Source: Phocaeicola sp. (lineage in GTDB: Bacteria; Bacteroidota; Bacteroidia; Bacteroidales; Bacteroidaceae). From it: 35,261 nt of DNA. The stretch covers positions 1-35,261 of the forward strand of contig JAHHQV010000023.1 of NCBI GenBank assembly GCA_020026175.1. Reading direction: 5' to 3'. The notes below the pieces were generated by a model that was not told the DNA's origin, ran no database searches, and worked only from the letters and a program-made list of their open reading frames with translations. Position numbers and translations under genes: made by a program. The first letter of the stretch is position 1. Each line of letters begins with the position of its first letter. Positions 9,152-16,909 of this stretch are shown here, piece by piece.

Positions 9152-10318
9152 ATGAAGAAAATTAGATTCAGACTGTTTTTTAACAAAAAGAAAGCATTTT
9201 GCAAAAACAAATTAGAAGAAGTGAAAATAGAAGCTGTACAAAACTCAAAATCTATACATTTTTCTACAAATGTATATCTGTATAGTCACCAATGGGAAGA
9301 AAGCACCTCGGAAATAATCAACCATCCCAATGGAGAAACTCTCAACAGATTCCTTCAGGAAGAGTTGATAAAGCTGGAATGGAAGGAATTGCAGTATTGG
9401 AAACAAGGAAAAAGCTTTTCGCTGAAAGACATAGACGATATGTTGGGTACATGTAATGAAGAAAAATTATCGTTTACAGAATTTTGCAAAGAATATATAT
9501 CGAAAAGTAACAAAAAGGAAAGTACAAAGAACAATCTTATGACAACTGTAAAAATACTCGAATCTTTCAGCTATGAAAAGCAGATTAATAACATTGATTA
9601 TAATTTCATGGTGGAGTTCGAGAATTTTCTGCAATGCAAAAATTACAAGGTCAACACTATAACCAAGCATATAAAGCACATAAAGTCTTTTTATATGGAA
9701 GCTGTAACCAGAAACCTCATCATTTCTTCTGATGATAATGTGTATCATTATAAAACCAGAAACGATAAATATAAATATTCGTTCCTTATTCCCGAAGAAC
9801 TGGAAAAACTGGAGAATGTAAATCTAGACAACGGATACTACAGGTTGCAACATTCGCTTGATGCGTTTTTATTTTGCTGTTATACAGGACTAAGATATTC
9901 CGATTTTCGTTCGCTGAACGCAGATTCCATAGTCAGGATAGACAATAATGAATGGATTGTATTTAAGTCAGTAAAGACCAATGTAGATACAAGACTGCCT
10001 TTATATCTGCTATTTCAAGGAAAAGCAAGTGCTATACTTGACAAATATCGTAGAGACATTAATTCTTTTTTCAGAATCAAGGCAAATTCGTCTGTAGACA
10101 AGGATTTGATAATGATAAAAAAACTATCAGGCATCAATACGCATATATCTTTTCATACTGCAAGACATACTAATGCTACATTATTAATATATAAGGGAGT
10201 GAACATTACTACAGTACAGAAACTGTTGGGTCATAAAAGCATAAAGACAACACAGCATTATATCGACATACTTCCCGAAGGTATCATTAATGATTTGAAA
10301 AGAGGTTTTGCAAAATAA
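9152..10318 (+). CDS. Tyrosine site-specific recombinase, likely invertase of the SusC switch
   Basis: The 388-residue phage-integrase-family protein has an N-terminal arm-binding-like domain (~1-90), a SAM-like core-binding domain (~105-190) and a C-terminal catalytic domain (~205-388). Catalytic residues are visible: Arg248 (TGLRYSDF), His335 and Arg338 (HTARH), His361 (LGHKS) and nucleophile Tyr370 (HYIDI). All are intact, so it should be active. It sits between the two inverted sites and is transcribed divergently from susC1. Related enzymes in Bacteroides invert promoters and SusC/SusD shufflons. No excisionase gene or phage/ICE module is present. That supports a local inversion role over integration of an element, although substrate choice is inferred from position. 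Confidence 0.9.
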   Translation: MKKIRFRLFFNKKKAFCKNKLEEVKIEAVQNSKSIHFSTNVYLYSHQWEESTSEIINHPNGETLNRFLQEELIKLEWKELQYWKQGKSFSLKDIDDMLGTCNEEKLSFTEFCKEYISKSNKKESTKNNLMTTVKILESFSYEKQINNIDYNFMVEFENFLQCKNYKVNTITKHIKHIKSFYMEAVTRNLIISSDDNVYHYKTRNDKYKYSFLIPEELEKLENVNLDNGYYRLQHSLDAFLFCCYTGLRYSDFRSLNADSIVRIDNNEWIVFKSVKTNVDTRLPLYLLFQGKASAILDKYRRDINSFFRIKANSSVDKDLIMIKKLSGINTHISFHTARHTNATLLIYKGVNITTVQKLLGHKSIKTTQHYIDILPEGIINDLKRGFAK

Positions 10319-10930
10319 TATCGCATATTTACATATTGTATCACTTTTAATGGATGTGGCTTACATATTATTGTAATATATCATGTTTTTATATTTTCTA
10401 TTGGACTTGAAAATTGAGAAATAGAACGAGATGTTAAAGGGATGCATTGCTTTGATTATTGATAGTTGTATTAAAATGCTCATATTGTTAAATACGGACA
10501 GCAATTTAACCATTCATTTCATACTGACGAATGGTATATCACCCGAAAACGATTAGGAATTCTTACAATAACAATAGGTTATTCTCATTAAAACTCCTAA
10601 GCGATAAATTATAAATGTAAGAAAGATGTCGGAATTGTCCGAAAAACAGACTATTCATACTTAGAAGACGAACGATTGTTTACACTACCGTTTTGTCAAA
10701 AAGAACATATAATATCCTATATATTAGTTTTTTTCTATATAAATGTCGTTCTACAGACTATAATATAATATTAGCAGCGTAATAATATCTTTATGAAAAA
10801 ATATATGCCTGTCATTTTCTTATATTTATAACTTACAATGTGTGATGTGTCATTTAAGCTATTATCTACATCTCGTTTTTTACATTTTGACAAAATGTAT
10901 TTTTTTGACATGCAGTTCTGCAATACCAAT
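10319..10930. other. AT-rich non-coding stretch between recombinase and site B
   Basis: These ~610 bases contain no convincing gene. They hold a weak TTACA/TGTAA hairpin near 10360-10375, a terminator-like hairpin at 10881-10906 and a small TGCAG-TT-CTGCA inverted repeat at 10911-10922. No TAnnTTTG promoter was found directly before the headless susC. Nearly all of it lies in the predicted invertible segment. Confidence 0.5.
10881..10906 (+). terminator. Terminator-like hairpin before the silent susC
   Basis: TACATTTTG and CAAAATGTA form a 9-bp stem around a single A (realistically a short loop), followed by seven T residues. The stem is AT-rich, so strength is uncertain. It would stop recombinase read-through into SusC2. 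Confidence 0.4.
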
Positions 10931-10971
10931 ATGACACCTGCAAAGTTCGGCAAGAACTTTGCAGGTGTCAT
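10931..10971 (+). repeat. Candidate recombinase crossover site B, near-perfect palindrome
   Basis: Two 18-bp arms (10931-10948 and 10954-10971) surround the spacer GGCAA (10949-10953). The inner core AAGTTC-GGCAA-GAACTT is the same as site A. At site A only the short arms are symmetric; here the symmetry extends because the segment's end repeats the outer flank. It interrupts the SusC frame: an in-frame TGA lies at 10932-10934. Confidence 0.75.
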
Positions 10972-11042
10972 TCATAGGAATGAAAAGTGTGGAAGTAGCT
11001 ATAAAGGAAGTTGTGAATGTAGTGCTTCATTCGGATACAGAG
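10943..11042 (+). repeat. 100-bp inverted repeat at the head of susC2, partner of 8540-8639
   Basis: It matches the reverse complement of 8540-8639 with one mismatch, in the same reading frame (SSARTLQVSF onward). The match ends after the HSDTE codons, beyond which the two SusC bodies diverge. Confidence 0.92.
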
Positions 11043-13868
11043 GTCTTAGACGAGGTTATGGTAGTTGCATATGGTACTGCAAAGAAATCTTCATTTACAG
11101 GTTCGGCTTCGGCTGTAAGCGGTGATAAGATTTCAAAGATGCAAGTATCATCGGTTTCAAAAGCACTTGAAGGTGCAGCAGCCGGTGTACAGGTTATCAC
11201 TACAAGCGGACAGCCAGGTGAAAACTCAAAGATTCGTATCCGTGGTATCGGTTCTTTCAGTGCTTCTTCTGCTCCTCTTTATATTGTAGACGGTATGCCA
11301 TTTGATGAAGGTTCTATTAACTCTATCAACCCGTCGGATATTGAAAGCATGTCTATATTGAAAGATGCTGCTTCGGCTGCTCTATATGGTTCGCGTGCTG
11401 CTAATGGTGTGGTAATGATTACAACCAAAAAAGGTTCTTCAGACAAATCACGTGTAAGCCTGGAGGCTCGTTGGGGCGTCAATACTCGTGCTATCCCTGA
11501 ATATGACATCATGAAAGATCAGAGAATGTTTGTAAAAACAACTTGGGATTTATTGAAAAATCAGCTTGGTAATGGACAGAAAGCCACTGATGGCTTGATA
11601 AACCAAATCGGATACAATCCATTTGTAGGAGTTGCAAACAATGAAATGGTTTTGCCGGACGGTACTGTATCTTCTGCAAGACTGAAACATAACGACGATT
11701 GGGCTAAAGAATCAATGCACAATGGCTTGAGACAGGAGTATAACTTGAATTTGCAGGGTGGTAGTGCTAAGAGTACTCACTTCTTCTCTGTAGGTTACTT
11801 GAAAGACGAAGGTATCTTGCGTAACACAGACTTCGAACGTATATCTACTCGTATGAACCTGACTCATAATGTAAACAAATACATTGACTTGAGCGCAAAT
11901 CTTTCTTATTCGAGAGGTGAGAAAAATGCAGGACAGGCTCAGGGAGCAAGCCTTGGAAATATTTCAAATGCTTTTGCATTTACACAGAATATTGCCCCTA
12001 TATATCCTGTATATGCGTACGATGAAAACGGAAAAAGACTTTATGACGAAAACGGAAAGTCACTGTACGACTTTGGTGACGGTGTTTATTCTATTCGTAA
12101 AGGTAGTTTTGCAAACCAAAACGTAGCATCAAATTCTGACTTGGATGTTCACCGTACTTTAGATGATAACTTTTCTGGTCGTGGTACTGTAACTTTGAAT
12201 CTGATTAAAGGACTTAAAGTTTCTGCAAATATCGGTTATGACCTCAACAATCAGGTCCGCACTGACCACATGAACCAATTGTATGGCGATGCCTCGAAGG
12301 TTAACGGACGTACTTACAAATATAATTTGCGTACACAGGCGCTGACTGCCAACCAAATTGTAAATTATGCAAATTCATTCGGCAAACATTCCTTAGACGT
12401 AATGCTTGGCCATGAATCATACCTTTACATACATAATTATCAATATACTCATAAGTATAATTTCTATACTATCGGAAATCCGGAATTCAACAATGCCATT
12501 GCTATGGATAAAATGGAATCGTATACTCAAGAGCATAGCATTGAAAGTTATTTCGGACGTATAAATTATGATTATGACGACAGATTCTATCTGTCTGGTA
12601 GTCTTCGTACTGACTCTTCTTCTAAATTCCACCCAGACCATCGTAGAGGTACTTTCTGGTCTGTAGGAGGTTCTTGGAGAATGACTCAGGAAGAATGGCT
12701 GAAAGATGTAAGCTGGTTGTCTGACTTGAAACTGAAAGCAAGTTATGGTACTCAAGGTAATGACGGTATATTGGATATTTATGGTAATGTTGTTTACCAA
12801 CCATACATGAAGCAATATACTGTATCAAACAACAACGGCGACTTCTCTGTAGTAGAGACTTATCGTGGTAACAAAGACCTTACATGGGAAAAGAGCAAGA
12901 ACTTCAACGTGGGTTTAGAAGCTGGAATATTTGAAAACCGATTGAAACTTGAAATGGAATATTTCTTGAAGAATACTTCAGACATGTTGTATAATATGCC
13001 GTATGCTATTTCTTCTGGTATTTCATACATTCCGATGAACTTGTTGGATATGAGAAACCAAGGTGTTGAATTTACTATCAATGCCACTCCTATACAAACT
13101 GAAGATTTCGTTTGGGCAGTGACATTGAACGGTTCTCATTTCAACAACAAGATTCTGAATCTGCCGGAAAAAAACAAGAAAGATGGTATTGTACACGGTA
13201 AAGGCAATATGTTCCGTTTGACCGAAGGTGGTTCTTTGTATGATTTATACATTCAAGACTATGCAGGCGTAGACCCTAAAACAGGTGCTGCACTGTGGTA
13301 TAAAGACGAAGAGGTAGACGGAAAGATTGTTCGTACTACTACCGACAAGTACGATCAGGCTACCAAGTACGACTTGGGAAGTACATTGCCCGACTTCCAG
13401 GGAGGTCTTTCTATGGATTTCACCTATAAGAATTTTGACTTGTCTATCGGTACTAACTTCCAGATAGGTGGTAAGATTTACGATAGCATGTATTCGGGCT
13501 TTATGCACTCAGGTAGCAGCGAAGGCAGCAACTGGCACAAGGATATCCTTAATGCATGGACTCCTGAAAATACAAATACAGATATACCGGTACTTAACGG
13601 AGACCAGAATGCAAATGCAAGATCTTCACGATTCTTGATCAACGGGTCTTACTTCAACATACGTAACATTTCATTGGGATATTCTTTCCCAAGCAAATGG
13701 ATGAAAGCTATTCAAGCTAATTCTGCACGTATCTATGTATCGGCAGACAATGTGGCTATGTTCTCAAAGAGAAAAGGTTTGGACCCTCGCCAGTATGAAT
13801 ACGGATACTCGGCAGCCAATTATTCTGCTATCCGTGCCATCTCATTTGGTGTAAATATTAACTTCTAA
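10959..13868 (+). CDS. Headless SusC/RagA TonB-dependent transporter body (SusC2, silent orientation)
   Basis: The open frame runs from 10935, just after an in-frame TGA, to 13868. The listed start is only a TTG inside site B, and the first in-frame ATG is at 10980. Signal peptide, promoter and most of the carboxypeptidase-regulatory-like domain are missing. A TonB box (LDEVMVVAYG), plug (RIRGIGSFSAS, YIVDGMPF) and complete barrel ending in NINF are present, with no internal stop. Joined to the SusC1 leader it would give about 1041 residues, a normal family length. The body differs clearly from SusC1, so the ligand probably differs. It is followed after 13 bases by susD2. I regard it as an intact reserve cassette rather than a decayed gene, but as drawn it should not reach the outer membrane. 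Confidence 0.88.
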   Translation: MQVSFIGMKSVEVAIKEVVNVVLHSDTEVLDEVMVVAYGTAKKSSFTGSASAVSGDKISKMQVSSVSKALEGAAAGVQVITTSGQPGENSKIRIRGIGSFSASSAPLYIVDGMPFDEGSINSINPSDIESMSILKDAASAALYGSRAANGVVMITTKKGSSDKSRVSLEARWGVNTRAIPEYDIMKDQRMFVKTTWDLLKNQLGNGQKATDGLINQIGYNPFVGVANNEMVLPDGTVSSARLKHNDDWAKESMHNGLRQEYNLNLQGGSAKSTHFFSVGYLKDEGILRNTDFERISTRMNLTHNVNKYIDLSANLSYSRGEKNAGQAQGASLGNISNAFAFTQNIAPIYPVYAYDENGKRLYDENGKSLYDFGDGVYSIRKGSFANQNVASNSDLDVHRTLDDNFSGRGTVTLNLIKGLKVSANIGYDLNNQVRTDHMNQLYGDASKVNGRTYKYNLRTQALTANQIVNYANSFGKHSLDVMLGHESYLYIHNYQYTHKYNFYTIGNPEFNNAIAMDKMESYTQEHSIESYFGRINYDYDDRFYLSGSLRTDSSSKFHPDHRRGTFWSVGGSWRMTQEEWLKDVSWLSDLKLKASYGTQGNDGILDIYGNVVYQPYMKQYTVSNNNGDFSVVETYRGNKDLTWEKSKNFNVGLEAGIFENRLKLEMEYFLKNTSDMLYNMPYAISSGISYIPMNLLDMRNQGVEFTINATPIQTEDFVWAVTLNGSHFNNKILNLPEKNKKDGIVHGKGNMFRLTEGGSLYDLYIQDYAGVDPKTGAALWYKDEEVDGKIVRTTTDKYDQATKYDLGSTLPDFQGGLSMDFTYKNFDLSIGTNFQIGGKIYDSMYSGFMHSGSSEGSNWHKDILNAWTPENTNTDIPVLNGDQNANARSSRFLINGSYFNIRNISLGYSFPSKWMKAIQANSARIYVSADNVAMFSKRKGLDPRQYEYGYSAANYSAIRAISFGVNINF

Positions 13869-13881
13869 AAAAAATGAAATT

Positions 13882-15368
13882 ATGAAATATTCTAAATATC
13901 TGATGCTATTGGCAATACCAGCTTTTATGGCTTCTTGCAGTAGTGACTTTTTAGACAAAGATGTAAGCAAAAATGCTTCGGAAGAGCAGATTCAGGATGC
14001 CATCAACAGAGACCCTGCTGCCATAGATGCTTTTATCTCGGGATATTATAAAAACCTATTTAATCCAGAAGCCGGACAGGCTCATGATGACTTCGGATTG
14101 AAGGCTTTCGAGCTGGCTACCGACTTGATGGGCGGTGATATGGCTATGAACACTCAGGCATTCTTTGTATTCGACTATATGCTGGATAACCGATTGGCAA
14201 TGTTCAGACGTACTACTACTTTCTATCAGGAACTGTATGCGGTAATCAATGGTGCAAACGATGTAATTGCAAAATTGCTTTTATTGGACGATCAAGAAAA
14301 CGATGAAGTAAAGGCTAAATTAGGACAGAGTTATTCGTTGAGAGCATATATGTACTATTGGTTGGTAAACATGTATCAGCAGCCATATCAGTGGAACAAA
14401 GACAAGCCAGGTATTCCTCTTTATACAGAAAAAGGGACCAAAATGGAACGTGTTCCGGTAAAAGAAATCTATACACAGATGCTGGCAGATGCCAAGAATG
14501 GTTATGAACTGCTGAAAGGCAAAAAGTCTTCGGATAAGAGCAAAATCAATGAATTTGCTGCTGCTGCTATCTATGCAAACATTCTTTCTTTTGTAGATGA
14601 TACACCAGACCAATGGAATGAAGTTGCAAAGTATGCAAAAGAAGCAATCAAGGGAGGTTCATTGATGTCGCATGAAGAACTGCTTTCAGGATTCAATGAC
14701 ATAAACTTGAGCGAAGTGCTTTGGGGCTCAGATATAAATGCTGAAACTAATACATTCTATGCTTCATTCATGAGCCACATGGATCCTAAAGGTCCTGGTT
14801 ATGGAGGTGCATTGGGGGCTTTTAAAATGATTTCAAGCGACTTATATGACAAAATAGCAGATGATGACATCCGTAAGAAGTGGTTCGGCATTGAATTACC
14901 AGAAAAGACCCTAATTATAATATAAAGCAATACATCCAACACAAATTCTCTGATACTAGTACAATGGGTACAGGTGATGTATTCGCATCAGACTATATCT
15001 ATCTGAGAACAGGTGAAATGTATTTCGTGGCAGCCGAAGCGCTTTACCGTGCAAACAAGCCGGATGAAGCCAAGAACATGCTAAATGAAATCATGAAAAC
15101 CCGTAACCCTAACTATAATTTCAATGGAACGGGTCAAGCCTTACTGGATGAAATCTGCTTGCAGAAACGAATTGAAATGTGGGGTGAAGGTAAGAGATTG
15201 TTTGACATGAAACGCCGCAATGAGGATTTGGACCGCTCTAAGGGTACTAACCATCACGAATTGGTCAAGAAGAATCCTATCGTAAAAGCAGGCAGCAATT
15301 TGTTTATCTATCAGATTCCAGAAAACGAATTGAAAGCAAACAGTGCTATCACTGAACAGAATGATTAA
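13882..15368 (+). pseudogene. RagB/SusD lipoprotein gene (SusD2) with a -1 frameshift
   Basis: The gene starts with a lipoprotein signal (MASC, Cys19) and a normal SusD helical region. At about 14903-14906 the frame shifts. The 5' part stops at 14925 after 347 residues. The rest continues in another frame through PNYNIKQYIQHK-like codons, SDYIYLRTGEMYFVAAEAL and KRIEMWGEGKRLFDMKR to a natural SusD ending (AITEQND). Restoring one A in the GAAAAG run would give about 495 residues with sense across the join (PEKDPNYN). As given, the product would lack the C-terminal third. It may be a true mutation, a sequencing or assembly error at a short A-run, or a phase-variable tract, although four A residues is short for that. 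Confidence 0.85.
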
Positions 15369-15408
15369 TTGAAATAAATTGACATTAAACATAGAAAATT
15401 GTAAACTT

Positions 15409-15447
15409 AAGAGGCTGTCTCAAATTACTTTGAGATGGCCTCTTTTG
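15409..15447 (+). terminator. Terminator after susD2
   Basis: AAGAGGC (15409-15415) pairs with GCCTCTT (15438-15444) and TCTCAAA pairs with TTTGAGA around TTAC, followed by a short T-run. The 302-base gap from 15369 to the nuclease start at 15671 otherwise holds only the nuclease leader. Confidence 0.7.
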
Positions 15448-15590
15448 TCTTCTTTTATAAATATTTTCTTCCACAGATAAGCATTAGTCGGTTTAAAAGA
15501 GAAAAATTCTACCCTGTTTACTTCTTTTTTTTTATATCTTTTTTATATCTGCCTTTCTTGTCGTATACATACACCGCTGATTTTATGTTG

Positions 15591-15622
15591 TTTTGCAGAA
15601 TAAGAAAGATTGTGTATCTTTA
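15591..15622 (+). promoter_or_regulatory. Promoter of the right nuclease gene
   Basis: TTTTG (15591-15595), a 19-base spacer and TATCTTTA (15615-15622) match the arrangement before the left copy. Confidence 0.5.
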
Positions 15623-15670
15623 CGAAGCCACAATAAACAATGTCTCAACAAAATAAAGAAAGGAGTTTTT

Positions 15671-16615
15671 ATGGTACTTATAGCAAATCCTATATACGAT
15701 TCGGTATTCAAGTATATGATGGAGGATGAAAGGGTTGCCAAGATTATGCTTTCTGCACTTCTGCAAAAGGAAATCATAAAACTTGAAATGCGCCCTCACG
15801 AATATACTGGGGTTACACAAAGGAAAATCTCGATGATGAGGATAGACTTTGCAGCCACTATAAGGAATGATGACGGGAGTGAGCAGCTGATACTGATAGA
15901 ACTGCAAAAGACCTGGCTGGTGACAGAGACTCTGCGCTTCAGGCAGTATCTTGGCAGCCAGTACATCTGCAAGAAGAACATCCCTGACGAGGATGTCAAT
16001 CCTAACGGATATGGACTGCCTATCGTTTCGATATATATTTTGGGGCATAAGCTGGGAGACCTGCAGGAGCCTGTGGTTTATGTACGGCGAAGATACCTTG
16101 ACTACAACTCAAAACCTATTGAGACTGGTGTCCCCGACCCTTTCATTGAAAGCCTTACTCACGACAGTATCATCATACAGATTCCTTACCTTAACGGAAA
16201 GGTGAGAAACAGGCTTGAACGTCTGCTTCAGGTTTTCGACCAAAGCTACTGCCTTAAGAGCAACGAGCATGTGATGGAGATAGACGAAAGCGGTATGGAA
16301 CTGGAAGAGAAACTCGTGGTGGACCGTCTGATAAGGGCTTTCGTTGCACCGGAAGTGAGAAGGGATATGGAGGTGGAAGACGAAATCCTGTCGGAAATAG
16401 AATCGAGAGACACTACAATCATGATGAAAAACCGGGTGATAGAACAGAAGGATAGAACTATAGAGCAGAAGGAGAAAGAACTAAGCCAGAAAGATGACAT
16501 GATTATAAATATGATCAGGCTCTTCAAGAAACAAGGTATGACTGACGAAGAAATAGCAAAGGAACTTGATATTAGTATAGAAAAACTACTAAGATTGTCA
16601 AAAGTGAACTTATAA
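15671..16615 (+). CDS. Rpn family PD-(D/E)XK nuclease (COG5464/PDDEXK_2), right copy
   Basis: The 314-residue protein is identical in sequence to the left copy for roughly its first 265 residues, including Asp59, Glu77 and Gln79. It differs in having fewer coiled-coil heptads (VIEQKD, TIEQKEK, ELSQKDD) and a different tail (EEIAKELDISIEKLLRLSKVNL). The start ATG at 15671 follows AAAGGAG. The upstream in-frame extension overlaps the promoter and is not used here. A bidirectional terminator follows. The pattern of an identical core with diverged ends suggests recent gene conversion between the copies. The molecular target is unknown. Confidence 0.88.
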   Translation: MVLIANPIYDSVFKYMMEDERVAKIMLSALLQKEIIKLEMRPHEYTGVTQRKISMMRIDFAATIRNDDGSEQLILIELQKTWLVTETLRFRQYLGSQYICKKNIPDEDVNPNGYGLPIVSIYILGHKLGDLQEPVVYVRRRYLDYNSKPIETGVPDPFIESLTHDSIIIQIPYLNGKVRNRLERLLQVFDQSYCLKSNEHVMEIDESGMELEEKLVVDRLIRAFVAPEVRRDMEVEDEILSEIESRDTTIMMKNRVIEQKDRTIEQKEKELSQKDDMIINMIRLFKKQGMTDEEIAKELDISIEKLLRLSKVNL

Positions 16616-16663
16616 AAAAACTGCCGCTTTATGCATTTTTCTAATGCAAAGCGGCAGTTTTTT
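16614..16663. terminator. Bidirectional terminator between nuclease and DUF4250 gene
   Basis: CTGCCGCTTT...TGCATT pairs with AATGCA...AAGCGGCAG (with a TA bulge), with A7 on the left and T6 on the right. It serves the plus-strand nuclease and the minus-strand mini-gene. Confidence 0.85.
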
Positions 16664-16669
16664 ATCTAT

Positions 16670-16846
16670 CTACCAGAACTTATTCTGTTCTTCATTATAC
16701 TCGAACCCTGCTTCTCCAAGGCGTCTTACAATTTCATCCTTACTTACTCCCATATCCTCACAAAGTGAATCAAGAGAAGAATAAAAGTCCCTTAATTTCA
16801 TATTTATCATGCTATACAGCATCATAGGGTCATTGGGTAATTCCAT
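16670..16846 (-). CDS. DUF4250 domain protein (58 residues)
   Basis: The small protein begins MELPNDPMMLYSMINMKLRD, continues with SLDSLCEDMGVSKDEIVRRL and ends NEEQNKFW. This is the hallmark order of the DUF4250 family: an ELPxDPxMLxSxxNxKLRD start, a helix-turn-helix-like middle (xVSKDEIVRRLGEAGFEY) and a short end. The length is typical for the family. The function is not known; the fold suggests a small DNA- or protein-binding adaptor. It lies downstream of recQ on the same strand, 63 bases after its stop, with its own -7 box and the shared terminator. Confidence 0.82.
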   Translation of the reverse strand: MELPNDPMMLYSMINMKLRDFYSSLDSLCEDMGVSKDEIVRRLGEAGFEYNEEQNKFW

Positions 16847-16884
16847 TTATATTGTTTTTAATTGCTATATTTCTTTTTCGGATG

Positions 16885-16892
16885 CAAAGTTA
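16885..16892 (-). promoter_or_regulatory. -7 box before the DUF4250 gene
   Basis: TAACTTTG on the minus strand matches TAnnTTTG, 39 bases before the ATG. No -33 TTG is visible. Confidence 0.4.
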
Positions 16893-16909
16893 TAAAAGAA
16901 TTTTATGTT

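Larger units (their letters stand above)
8629..10953. mobile_element. Predicted invertible segment: susC promoter, leader and recombinase
   Basis: The segment is bounded by the spacers of sites A and B, which are identical in inverted orientation. It holds codons 1-69 of susC1 with its promoter (minus strand) and the complete tyrosine recombinase gene (plus strand). Inversion would place the promoter and leader in frame before the SusC2 body and leave SusC1 without a start. As given, the leader is joined to SusC1. This is inferred from repeat geometry and reading frame; no alternate orientation is visible in a single sequence. Confidence 0.8.
15539..16615 (+). repeat. Long inverted repeat, right copy (Rpn-type nuclease unit)
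   Basis: This is the inverted counterpart of 3059-4168. Together the two copies bracket about 11.4 kb carrying both SusC/D pairs and the recombinase. Repeats of this length could support homologous inversion of the whole interior. Confidence 0.85.

Noticed and set aside
9152..10318. Tyrosine recombinase as integrase of a phage or conjugative element
   Set aside because: There are no phage, relaxase, excisionase or conjugation genes and no attachment duplication; inverted sites on both sides fit an invertase better.
10838..11125. Cysteine-rich 95-codon frame across site B, plus strand
   Set aside because: It is an out-of-frame reading of the palindrome and of the susC repeat; the SusC frame explains the same bases, and no start signal supports it.
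15593..15670. 26-codon N-terminal extension of the nuclease (also at 4037-4114 on the minus strand)
   Set aside because: The region contains the promoter and the AAAGGAG ribosome binding site that serves the internal ATG.
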